NCBI GenBank assembly: GCA_020284085.1
Contig: JACEVL010000150.1
Coordinates: 3,009,616 to 3,073,615, forward strand
Reading direction: 5' to 3'
DNA: 64,000 bases
From: Aporrectodea caliginosa
Lineage: Eukaryota; Annelida; Clitellata; Crassiclitellata; Lumbricidae
Shown in pieces: positions 36,421-46,346 of this stretch. The notes under the pieces are model-generated. The model was not told the origin of the DNA. It ran no database searches and was given only the letters and a program-made list of their open reading frames with translations. Position 1 is the stretch's first letter; every line of letters begins with the position of its first letter. The position numbers and the translations under genes are program-made.

Positions 36421-36849
36421 TAGATGGTTTGGATGACGATGACGACTATGACGGCGATGGTGATGATGAAGATCGCTAATCCAAACAGGGAGTGGTTTCT
36501 GATTGGCAGCAGTGGGCGGAATGTTAAAGGGGCGAGGTGAAATGTGTGAGAGATATCGGTAAAAGATAGTTTTTAATCACCAATTATATCATTTAAGTCA
36601 ACGAGAGCACCTTGAGACGTATTCAGTAGGCACAATCAAACTTTCATATTTGTTTCATATCCGTTGAAACGTCCGTGTTGATGAACGTATGCAGTATGAA
36701 CATCACCATGCAATGCTTTTGTGCCTGCAAATAAGCTCCACTTTTTGGGCGCTGTAGGAAATTCGAGGTTACAATTTGTGCATTTAAAAGGTGCTACATT
36801 AAGTGTATGTGCATACACACATATGGATATATGTATGACATACATTGTA

Positions 36850-37190
36850 TGTATGTATGTATGTATGTACGCATACATGTATGTATGTATGTTTGCATGT
36901 ATTTATGCATGTATGTATGTATGTATGTATGTATGTAGGTAGGTATGTATGTATGCATGTATGTTTGCATGTATTTAATCTTGTATGTATGTATGTATGT
37001 ATGTATGTATGTATGTATGTATGTATGTATGTATGTATGTATGTATGTATGTATGTATGTATGTATGTATATATGTATGCATGTATGTATGCATGTATGT
37101 ATGTATGTATGTATGTATGTATGTATGTATGTATGTCTGTATGACTGTATGTATGTATGTATGTATGCATGTATGTATGTACTATGTGCA
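36850..37190 (+). repeat. ATGT tetranucleotide microsatellite
   Basis: About 340 bp of (TATG)n with interruptions; produces Tyr/Val/Cys/Met frames on both strands without coding meaning. Confidence 0.95.
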
Positions 37191-37194
37191 TGGA

Positions 37195-37960
37195 CACTTA
37201 CTATAGCGTCTTGAAGCACTTAACAAAAGCGCTGTCTACGCCAAACTATACCTGGTTCTGAAGTTTAAGAACAAAAGATAATAAACAAACGAACAATGCT
37301 CAGATAACTGAACGAGTTACCAATGTCGAACTTCCGCAGACACGTAGAACCCTAGCAACGGTTTCTCATCCAGAACTGACTGTGGTAGACACGATTTTCG
37401 GAGTTCCTGGAATACTCAGCTTCAAATAAGAGGAGCGACGATGTAACTTGTGAAGTGGGGCACAACAGGAATTCCAACAGCAAGCAGTCCCTACAAGATG
37501 GTAGAAGACCGGGCATTCCTCTGCCGTTGGATCTGTGGAAGACGTTATCCTTTGCATCCGTCAATTGTTCGTAGATCGTGACCACAGTAGAACGGTCAAT
37601 ACGAATCTACGGACTCACTTTGCTTTTCCTGATGGAGTTTTACACTTTGAGCATCTGAAACCCCAAGGACGAGAGAAGTCCATGTTTATGAGCAAATTCG
37701 TGATAACAATGTCTGAACACCGTTCAAATTACTCATAAATTACAGCGAAAGAGATAAATAACTTAGGGAACGCCTACTAGGTAACAATAGAAGACGGAAC
37801 GAATAACACTTGTCCAGTGAAGTTCGCATGTGGTCAACTAATTGATTAAATAGGCTATGACACGGTATAGAAGCGGTCATCGTGGTCGCAATACATGCGT
37901 GTGTGGATTTTTAGTTTTATCAGTCGGGCATAATAAAGTAGTTTAAGCATACCAGCGTTC
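37195..37960. other. No recognised feature
   Basis: Short open frames only; nothing recognised. Confidence 0.4.
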
Positions 37961-37964
37961 GTGA

Positions 37965-38040
37965 ATAAGCTGGTGATCTGCGCTTGGCTTTAGAGTAATG
38001 CTTTAGAAATATAGAGTTTACGATTACGACACATACAAGT
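37965..38040 (+). mobile_element. LINE 3' tail remnant upstream of gene A
   Basis: GTTCGTGAATAAGCTGGTGA, CTGCGCTTGGCTTTAGAG and GATTACGA match the tail at 13015-13095. Confidence 0.6.
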
Positions 38041-38384
38041 ACATACATGCATGCCTACAAACATACATGCATGCATGCATAGATACACACGTGCGTACGA
38101 ACGTACGTAGTCTACAGTGTACATTTACGCATGATGATTCTTCTGCTGATGATAATGTAATGATGCATGTATACACATAGGGTACTTTCATGCATACGTA
38201 CGTAAGCCTACACGTCGTACATAACATCATCAGTAACAGAAGAAGAAACATCGTCATCGTCATCATGCTTAGTTGTCATTTATTTTTAACGTCACAATAC
38301 TAACAGCACGACTTTGTGCAATCTTGTATTTACGTAAGACTGTGAATAGATACAACTTTGATGGCTTTAGCTCTGTTAATTTGC

Positions 38385-38639
38385 TCCAACTCCATGCTTT
38401 GCAATATTTCACTTTTGCTTTTATTCACCACCACTGATAAATCTGACTGTTGTTCTGAACTGCATGAACTGCAGGCTGCAGCACGCTGAGTAAATTTAAT
38501 TTAGTGTTTCGTTGCCCCTGGTGCGCAAGGGCTTACGAGAGGTTCCTGAGAGTCGCTATGGGCTCTGCTAAAATTCTTTTTGCAGTGAATATATCTGTGT
38601 TATTTTGTTTATCGAGTAATTGAAGTTCAGTAAATAATA
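38385..38639 (+). promoter_or_regulatory. Conserved 5' flank of gene A
   Basis: About 250 bp directly upstream of the ATG is readily alignable with the 5' flank of gene B (46025-46276), including the stretches CTCTGCTAAAATTCTT and GAAGTTCAGTAAATAAT. A polypyrimidine/CAG acceptor-like sequence (TTCTTTTTGCAG, ending near 38585) is kept in both, so a 5'UTR intron or the promoter itself may lie here. No TATA box was identified. Confidence 0.45.
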
Positions 38640-38709
38640 ATGGAGAAATATTCTCGATGGACGGCGCTGTTGTACTGGTCAATCGTTTATCCTGTTTCAT
38701 ACATTCCTA
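38640..38709 (+). CDS. Gene A exon 1, signal peptide
   Basis: ATG followed by a hydrophobic core (TALLYWSIVYPVSYI), ending CCTA before the donor GTAAGT at 38710. Length 70 nt, so the intron is phase 1. Gene B exon 1 has the same length and nearly the same peptide. Confidence 0.8.
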
Positions 38710-41700
38710 GTAAGTAAATTCGGATTCTCAGTCGAAATTGTATAAAGCAAATTTGTATGACTAGTCAATGTGTAGGCTCATGAAACTTATTAATTTTTCT
38801 GCTAATATAGCTAACTGGCTTGAAGAAACAGTTTTGGACTTCTAGGTTAGACTCTATATGTCAACCGACAAAAGCAAGTTAATAATTGAGCAAAATATTC
38901 TTCACATAAGCTACTAATTATAATTATCACTTTTCTTTAAATCGACTGTAACTATTATACAAAATGCTCGTTCCTCGCCATCAATAAGCTTCAATTTAGA
39001 GCCGCACTCGTCCATTTTACTTAGTCTAGGAATATGGACCTATACTGCCTTGCGAATTGATTAATAAGCTGCAGGCTGGTCTATATTTGCTTAAAATTAT
39101 CTGAAGGTAAACCGTCAACTATAAATGATTTTAAATACGGTTTTGTTAGAACCTGAAAGTACACCCCCAATTTACTGATTCTTCCCCTACAGGACTAATT
39201 TTCCTACACAATTAAAATTCTGTTTTATGGAACGATTGTGTGCATAATGTAAAATGCATGTATACGATTGGCGTATGTATTACAGTATGTATTATGTTCA
39301 AATAATATAATGGTACATGCACCACTTTGCTCGTTTCTGTTATACGATGCTCATTGTCTTTTACTCACACATGCGATCGCCAATATTTCCTCATAAAATT
39401 ATTTTGTAAGTAAATGTGCAAAATGGGCGTTCCTGCTACCAGAACAAAAGTATTTCTGCTTGGTTTAGCTGTTGACCCGATGCATTAATATGACTGACTG
39501 AAGTTTGCGTAATCGTAATCGTAAACTCCATCTAAAGCACCACTTGAAAACCAAGCGGGGGGCACCAGCTTATTCGCGAACTCTATTCTCTGCGTTATGT
39601 GTTTCGATGGACAAAATAATAAGGTATTTCAACCCGAATGTGAAACCATGGCTTGCCAATGAATTCATATCAAGAGGAAGAAAATTCGAGTACCCGACAT
39701 TGTACTGTTTTCCAGCTTTTTCTACGTTCTTGAAATGTTTAATAAATTCGTTCTATTCTATTCTATTTACGGACTTATAAAGCGCCTCTCACAGTACAAC
39801 CTAATCAGAGGCGCTTCCAGTGCGAAGGGCCCCTCGAAAAAAGAAAAATCTTAAGAGAACGAGCAGAAACAGTAGTGCCTCCAGATAACATCACAGCACG
39901 AGTTATAACAGGAAGGTCATTCCACAGCAAAGGACCAACAGAGGCATAGGCACGATGCTGTGCTGTGGCACAGCATTGAAATGTTTAATAAATTCGTTCT
40001 CTTGTATCCTGTCACGAAAGTTTTGTACAGTCAAACTTATGCTTAGTATTGTACTATAATAAAATTGGCACTAGAAGTAATTACCCTAAAGGCATACAGT
40101 CAAAATTCATTCAGTAAATGAAGCAGTTTGTATCCTTTTGTTTTCAGCCGAGGCAACAGCTTTGCTGCAAAATGTAGCCCTGCTGAAAGGTCAAATCTTG
40201 ACAAACAAATGCAACATGAACTTCGAAACGCAGTTTCACAGCTGGTATTTTATTCCATTTGGGGAAAACTTCGAGAGAATAATATACAGCACGAAGGGCT
40301 TAAATAGTAAATACGTAACAAGAGCTCAAGTGGACAACTCGTCTCTGGTACTAACCATTTCATCTATTCAGTTAGATGACGCTGGAATTTACGGTTGTAA
40401 GACATTGCACAACTCGACTGTAATAAACGAAAGGGCTCAAGTTGTTGTCATTGGTAAGTCACATTCTAGGAAATTATCATCTCTCTCATAACAGTTAGAG
40501 AACTTTATTTGATGGTTCGAAAGATTCTGCAGAAATATTTGAATGCTTAGAAAGACTGCAGAAGAGCAGTCTTTCTGAGCATTTACACCCTGACAATTAT
40601 AGCAGATCTTATTATTGTTTGCATGTTCTTCAATCGCGTTTTCACAACGTGAATTTCTCTTTGTCCGTATTGGTCTTTGTTTTGATCAAAAAATTCCAAA
40701 TGCCTGTCATTTGCAGAATCCAACCTTCAAATCTGTAACACTGAAGCGTATCGGCAGACATGCGAAGTCAAGTTCAAGGGTAATTTCGGTCCCGTGATTG
40801 AATGGACAAACGAGGGACCAAATGAACTAACCGTAATCAATTCGACTCTTAGAAATGATTCCGATGCGTATGGAACCCGTCACCTGACTCTTATGACTAA
40901 CTCCGTCAACTCGATGCTCACTTGCCAAATGTACTTCAAAGACTTCCTATCCAATTTTGAGAGCATGGCCACTAACGTACCTACTTACACAGACCGATGT
41001 AATTCATCTGCTTGCTGTTATTCGTCTAGTGGAACTACAATTGCAGGTTCAACACCACCTAGTAAGTGTAGCTGCATCATTAACAATGAGCATTTATTTA
41101 ATATTACAACTGTTGGCGTTCTCGTATCTACTTGGCATTCTTCATTTTACCATTGGCATTGTAAGCACGCATTTCAGAGAAGCTCATGATCGACGCTAAT
41201 TGCTCTATGCCAATCAACCACCCTGCAGAATATATGGTTATATCTTGAACAGCGACTTTGGTCAGTTATTAAATAACTCGATTAGAACTATTCCGCTTGT
41301 CATTAAAAAGCAACTAAAAGGTGCTTGAGACTAGATTTCATCCTATGTCAAATGAAGACACATAATTTTTTTATGGCAAAATGTTTGTTAATTTTTTTAT
41401 GGCTAAATGTTTGTTTAATATTTGGCAGACGACAATGTCTATCGGATCACTCAAGAAACAACAAACATAATAATTTATTCGATTACCATCGCCAGTGGCG
41501 TAATCATAATCGTCTCAATAATCTATATTTCAACAAGAACCTGTTCAGGTAAAACAGATTGCTTCGAATTTATTTTTCTGTGTGTCGCATATTTTTGTGC
41601 TTCAAACTATATGTCATTGGTACTGTAGGCTAGATACTTCTTGTAAACGTATGGAAAGCAAACGTTTTAAAAGATAGGCCTTTTGTTTTCGACTGAGCTA

Positions 41701-42154
41701 TAAGTCTTATGGATCCTGTTATTAGTCCTATACATGCACTGATAAAGTTGTTTTCAAGTTCTTATTTTTTTGGGTGTAAAACTTTACAGTACACGCAATT
41801 CCGACAGCCAGCATGGATGACATCCAGCAAGCGGATGTTGATACTGCGGCACCACAGAGGTTTAGAAGGCTTGGATACGAAGAAATGCAGGTACGCGAGT
41901 CGCCGTCAGATGGCTCCTACGTTAGACTAAATCCAGGGGACACGACAGCAAGGTCACTCCCATACGTTAATATGACCCTGGAAGAGAGAAGTTCTGAAAC
42001 AATGGCATCTAGAAACGACAGGCCGCAGCAATACTTGAACGTGGTAATAGAAGACGCGGAAATTTTGGTGTCAGATGGAGTTACTACAACGATGCAAAGC
42101 TACGTTAATGTCTCCCTACGAAGAGAAAGAGACATGCAAGACGTTGAATTGTAG
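38640..42154 (+). CDS. Ig-superfamily receptor gene A, five exons, tyrosine-motif tail
   Basis: Predicted type I membrane receptor of 401 residues. Exons are 38640-38709, 40148-40453, 40717-41061, 41429-41548 and 41790-42154, all joined by GT-AG introns in phase 1. The order is signal peptide (1-23), V-like Ig (24-125; Cys45, Trp56, Cys107 in DDAGIYGC), second Ig (126-240; Cys141, Trp155, Cys195) with a Cys-containing stalk, transmembrane helix (about 252-275), and a 121-residue tail with Tyr310, 324, 339, 362 and 385. The start ATG is followed by a hydrophobic leader and is conserved in gene B. By family knowledge such tails recruit SH2 proteins (YVNM fits Grb2 and PI3K; YLNV and YVNV fit Grb2 or ITIM-like use). 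Immune or self-recognition function is inference. AATAAA occurs near 42543. Gene B is a tandem paralog 4.1 kb downstream. Confidence 0.85.
39505..39600 (-). mobile_element. LINE 3' tail in gene A intron 1
   Basis: GTAATCGTAATCGTAAACTC then AAGCACCACTTGAAAACCAA and AGCTTATTCGCGAAC: the same tail in minus orientation. A matching tail is at the same intron position in gene B. Confidence 0.75.
39755..39975 (-). mobile_element. LINE 3' end in gene A intron 1 with 25-bp target duplication
   Basis: Minus strand encodes RAYASVGPLLWNDLPVITRA then an ATAAGTCCG side and TAGAA tail repeats. A perfect 25-bp duplication starts TTGAAATGTTTAATAAATTC on both sides (39730-39754 and 39976-40000). Gene B has a single unduplicated copy of this site near 47663. 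Confidence 0.85.
40148..40453 (+). CDS. Gene A exon 2, V-like Ig domain
   Basis: Acceptor TTTTCAG at 40141-40147 and donor G|GTAAGT at 40454. The 306-nt exon is phase 1 at both ends. It encodes one complete Ig fold with the B-strand Cys (TNKC), core Trp (HSWYF) and the F-strand signature LDDAGIYGC. Potential N-glycosylation sites are NSS and NST. It is about 77 percent identical to gene B exon 2 by eye (24 differences in about 103 residues). Confidence 0.85.
40540..40584. repeat. Short hairpin in gene A intron 2
   Basis: GCTTAGAAAGACTGC pairs with GCAGTCTTTCTGAGC around a six-base loop. Confidence 0.6.
40717..41061 (+). CDS. Gene A exon 3, second Ig domain and stalk
   Basis: Acceptor TTTGCAG before 40717, donor A|GTAAGT at 41062, 345 nt, phase 1 at both ends. 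It encodes an Ig-like domain (QTCEVKF, VIEWTN, SMLTCQMYF) and then a short stalk with clustered cysteines (DRCNSSACC) and a Ser/Thr/Pro stretch. The extra cysteines could make disulfides within the stalk or between chains, which is inference. Confidence 0.8.
41429..41548 (+). CDS. Gene A exon 4, transmembrane segment
   Basis: Acceptor TTTGGCAG before 41429, donor G|GTAAAA at 41549, 120 nt, phase 1 at both ends. The hydrophobic run (IIIYSITIASGVIIIVSIIY) has no charged residue and ends in STRTCSG with a stop-transfer Arg and a possible palmitoylation Cys. Confidence 0.8.
41790..42154 (+). CDS. Gene A exon 5, cytoplasmic tail with five tyrosines
   Basis: Acceptor TTTACAG before 41790; ends at TAG 42152-42154. 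The tyrosine motifs in order are LGYEEM, SYVRL, PYVNM, QYLNVV and SYVNVSL. The tail is acidic and repetitive in style, with three YxN motifs (Grb2 SH2 type) and two YxxM motifs (PI3K SH2 type, YEEM and YVNM). All five tyrosines are kept in gene B while the linkers differ, which suggests selection on the motifs. Confidence 0.8.
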
Positions 42155-42654
42155 CTTTCTAGATCCTTATCTTCAGGAGTTGGATTAATGGATAGGTTAA
42201 GGCTTTGCATTTTGGCACTATATCTAAGGTTGTTTCAGATGTTTGTTACAATATATTGACAATATAGCTTATAGTTGCGCAAAATTGCAATCAAAATTTG
42301 AAACCGTTCTCTTCACTCTTAGCAGCTCAGAAGCACTTGCGACTTTTAGTAGCTGAAAACTGTGCAATAATACTGTTCACCTAATGAAATGTATTTATGC
42401 ATAGGCCTATCACTCTCAAAACAGACAGTGAAAGTCGATTTTTTGGCTACTCATAAGCAGATATTGGAGGCAGTAAACTGAACTTTGAGATTGACTGAAA
42501 AGCAGCCATTTTCATAGTTGACGCTCAACATTCGGTGGTAAAGAATAAACTGGCGATTTTGTTCAAAGTAGACAGTGTTTTATAATGTCGTTTTGACTTG
42601 AATCATTGGACTTAATATGTTTATGCATGTTTCTGGTTCCTTTTCGAGCCAATA

Positions 42655-42895
42655 CGCAACTTCTACTTTGGCAATAATCCTTTTCATCAATCCAGCTTCG
42701 ATTTAGGCAAGAATTGGTTTAATCATTCCAACTTCCATTTAAGCAGTAATTATTTTTCCTCAATGCAACTTCTATTTAATTAACAATCATTTTTAATCAA
42801 TCCAGCTTCCCATTTAAACAAGATTCTTTTCATCGCTCCCACTTCTATTTAAGCAAAAATTATTTCATCAATCGGACTTCTATTTAAGTAAGTAG
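42655..42895 (+). repeat. 38-bp-type minisatellite downstream of gene A
   Basis: Imperfect units with TTCATCAATCCAGCTTC and ATTTAAGCAA. Matches the array downstream of gene B. Confidence 0.7.
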
Positions 42896-42914
42896 GCCTA
42901 AGTATATTATTTAT

Positions 42915-43230
42915 TTATCCAACTGCATAACCGCACTTTGGTTTACATGATATTAAGCATTATATAGGCCTAGCATTCTGTTTAAAAAAGTTTGTCTCAC
43001 TATGTTGTCAACCCGTGGGACAATTCAGTCATACAAATTATAGTCTACGACGCAGAGAATAGGGGAGTGTCTTTACAAAAGGGAGGAGCGGTTTCAGAAC
43101 ATGGCGCGGGTCCGCCAAGGCAGCAGTAAAGAGGTTCCTATCTGCTATTCTACACAGCTGTTCTAATGGTGGGTTATCCCCTGGTTATCCCCTGGTAGTC
43201 GGACCAGCCGATCCATCACGCTCCTGCTGC
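42915..43230 (+). repeat. Dispersed repeat, copy 2
   Basis: Second copy of the repeat at 27395-27720, between gene A and gene B. Confidence 0.5.
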
Positions 43231-43854
43231 TCCACAAAACCCCACCATGCCGGTGACGCGTATAACAAGCGGGCCACAGTTATATGGTCATTCGCACATT
43301 TGTAAAGGTGATACATCATGTATAGCATTGGTCGTGCAAGGCCATATGTCGTCATGATGCGCAGGGCATAGCCTACATCGACTGTCTATCTTGGACACAC
43401 TTGCAAGCATTCTTTTCGACCAACGCTAAAATCCATACAATTACGAATAATTAAGAACGCTAAAATGATAGCTTACCAAAACTTAAACTTAAATCCATGG
43501 AACGAATTGAATCAGAATAAAAACAAAGGGATATCAACATAGATTAGGCCTATGTATTGACAGAAAGAAGTTGAATCAAAAGAAACTCATGTACACAGCA
43601 GCTGGTTGCATGGCTGACATTTCATATTTGTAATTTGCTTAGTGCAAATTCTCGCTTAAACTGAAACTAATGCCTCTTTCTTATGAACAAATAGGCCTAC
43701 TTATTTGGTGTAAAAATTCTCTGGTTTTGTCAAAGCTCTCCAACTCCGATCGGGTGTGGGGACTGTAAGTGGGGCCCTATGCTAAAGCATGTTGAACAAC
43801 CTGAAACCCCAATTACGAGAGAAGCTCAGGTTTAAGACTACGCTATATACATGT

Positions 43855-44110
43855 ATACATGCATGCATGCATGCATTCATATATACATACATACATACAT
43901 GCATGCATACATACATAGTAGTTAACTTACATACATTTCGTGCTGAGAGCGCTTCTGAATAGTTATTCTGAGAGAGGCGCTATATAAATCTTTAGATACA
44001 ATACAATAAATACATACATACATACATACATACATACATACATACATACATACATACATACATACATACATACATGCATATATATACATGCATACATAAA
44101 TACATACATA
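43855..44110. repeat. CATA tetranucleotide repeats with LINE tail
   Basis: ACATACAT arrays at 43855-43915 and 44008-44110 flank a LINE tail (GAGAGGCGCTATATAAATC, AATACAATA). Confidence 0.85.
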
Positions 44111-44189
44111 CGTACGTACGTACTTACTAACATCATTACAGTCTCATCATCAGCATAAGAAGAATCACCACCAACAACAGCAACATCAT

Positions 44190-44370
44190 TCGTAATCGTA
44201 ATCGTAATCAAGCATTTATATAGCGCCACTCAAAAACAGAGGCGCTCCCGATCCTGGCCAATCTCTTCACTGGTAAAGAGATGTTTTCAGGCGCTTGCGG
44301 AACAGGTCAAAAGAAATAGAAAAAAGGTCAGTCCTGAGGGACTGAGGTAACTGGTTCCAGCTATTTCTTG
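44190..44370 (-). mobile_element. LINE 3' fragment upstream of gene B (minus strand)
   Basis: Encodes SWNQLPQSLRTDLFS and LFRKRLKTSLYQ, then the tail GGCGCTATATAAATGCTTGA and GATTAC repeats. Confidence 0.65.
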
Positions 44371-44489
44371 TCGTCATCCTGCGCTGTTGTCGTTTATTAA
44401 TAACTTTACACTACTAGCAGCACGACTTTGTGCAATCTAGTGTTTATGTAAGACTTCGAAGAGAGACAATTTCGACAGCTTTAAATCTG

Positions 44490-45845
44490 TTATTTTGTAT
44501 TATATCTTTGAAATTACCTATTCTTACTGTACATCAATGACCTTCCAAATTCATCCTCTATCTTACACTACATTTTATTTGCAGACGACTCTGACGTTAT
44601 CTTTTTTATCTCATGCTTCTTATAACCAGCTGATTGAATTAGCATATCGAGAGCTGGAATCAGCCAGTGACCGGTTTAAAGCCAATAAACTCTCTCTAAA
44701 TCTTTCAAAATCAATTATTTTATATTTCGATCCAACAAGAAACAAATACCCAATAATAATAATGAACTAATAATTGATAACATAAATATCCCCCAAGTTT
44801 CCACATCAAAATTCCTCGGAGTCTATATATAGACGAACACCTAAAATGGAAAACACACATAACTGAAATTTGCAAAAAATCACAAAAATATAGGTATTAT
44901 TAAGAGAATTTCTTATCTGCTTCCTCCCCATATGCTAACTAACCTCTATTATACACTTATTTATCCTTATCTTACTTACTGCACTCTCATCTGGACCTCC
45001 ACCTATGACACCCACTTACTAGGATTAAAAATCCTACAGAAAAAGGCTATACGAGTTATTACTAAGTCTCCTAGTAATTCGCATACTAGACCCTTATTTG
45101 TAGAACATAATCTCTTAAACATCTGGCAAATTAAATTTATACAAACCTGTGAATTTATGTATCAGTATAACAACAGTCTCCTCCCTTCTGCCTTCTCATC
45201 CTACTTCTCTCCTATACTGCACATTGGCTTAACTAGAGCTTAACTAGAAGCAACAGCGAATACAGATACATCTATGCCAGAACAAACATTCGTAAATTCT
45301 CGATCAGGTTCCAAGGCAACGTAATATGGAATAAACTACCTGTGAATATTCGTGCTGCTACGAGCTACTTGAGTTTTAAACGCCTTAACTGTGCACACAC
45401 AAAGCAAGATGTTCTATAGCCTATAATAATGTCAGATGTGTTATATTAAGCTCTCGTTTGTTCATTCTTGTTTTTCTGTTTGCTCTATTTTGGTTGTTCA
45501 GGCAGGTTTGTGCTAGAACATGACTCTATGTTGGCCTGTTGCCACTTCTTTTTTTGCATAATTAAGGTAATTTGACATGTTGACATAAAGTTCCCCAGGA
45601 CTGTAAACCAAATTGTAAACTGACTGTCATCTTGAGTTACTTATTATTACTCTTATAGGCCCCTGTCTAGCGGGACTCGTCCCTTTTGGTGTGCCTATTG
45701 CTCCCTTAATGTAATAACGCAAACCTACCATATAATTTTGTTAGCATATTATATGGTAGGTTTATTATTCATTTACTGATGTTACATTTGCTGTGCAATG
45801 AATGTCTGTATGTTGGGAACAATAAAAATGTCTTATGTCTTATAT
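44490..45845 (+). mobile_element. CR1-like LINE 3' part upstream of gene B
   Basis: Encodes in broken frames ANKLSLNLSKSIILYFDP, STSKFLGVYI, NLYYTLIYPYLTYCTLIWTS, LQKKAIRVITKS, FIQTCEFMYQYN, the same RT family as the intact LINE at 8-9.6 kb, then a 3' UTR and AATAAA (about 45821) with TCTTATG repeats. It is absent from the homologous place upstream of gene A (near 38378). Confidence 0.75.
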
Positions 45846-46024
45846 GCCTTACTCTCAGTTAATGCAATAGAAGTAGACAGACGGAAGTAGCTTAGTCATA
45901 TCGTGTCATATTTGCCTGCTGGATAAACAGGCAGTTTTAATTTCATGTGCACTATTAAGTGGACTGGTAGAGCTAACAACTATTAGTTAAATAATAGCTA
46001 GTCTCCTTTTCTTTTCTCCTAATA

Positions 46025-46276
46025 CACATCTCCACGCTTTGCGAAATTTCACTTTTGCTTTTATTCTGCATCACCGACTTGTCAGACTGCAGTTGCCGTT
46101 GACAGAAACTGCAACACATTGAGTAAACGTAATTTATTGTGCTGTTCCCACTGGTGTGCAAAGGTTGGGGAGAGCTTCCTGAGGGTCGCTATATGCTCTG
46201 CTAAAATTCTTATTACAGTGAACATATGTATCTATTATTTTGTTAATCGTACTGTATAATCGAAGTTCAGTAAATA
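46025..46276 (+). promoter_or_regulatory. Conserved 5' flank of gene B
   Basis: Alignable with 38385-38639 upstream of gene A. The acceptor-like motif here is TTCTTATTACAG, ending near 46217. A CR1-like LINE copy (about 44490-45845) lies just upstream of this block in gene B only. Confidence 0.45.
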
Positions 46277-46346
46277 ATGGAGAACTACTCTATATTGGCG
46301 ACGTTGTTGTATTGGTCAATCGTTTATTCTGTTTCATACATTCCGA
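46277..46346 (+). CDS. Gene B exon 1, signal peptide
   Basis: ATG at 46277 and hydrophobic core (LATLLYWSIVYSVSYI), donor A|GTAAGT at 46347. Length 70 nt, identical to gene A exon 1. Confidence 0.8.

Noticed and set aside
36794..37219. Several overlapping 70-141 residue frames rich in Tyr, Val, Cys, Met, His and Thr
   Set aside because: All come from the TATG microsatellite and appear on both strands.
42655..42895. CRISPR-like array
   Set aside because: Units are degenerate and contiguous without unique spacers, and the context is a eukaryotic genome.
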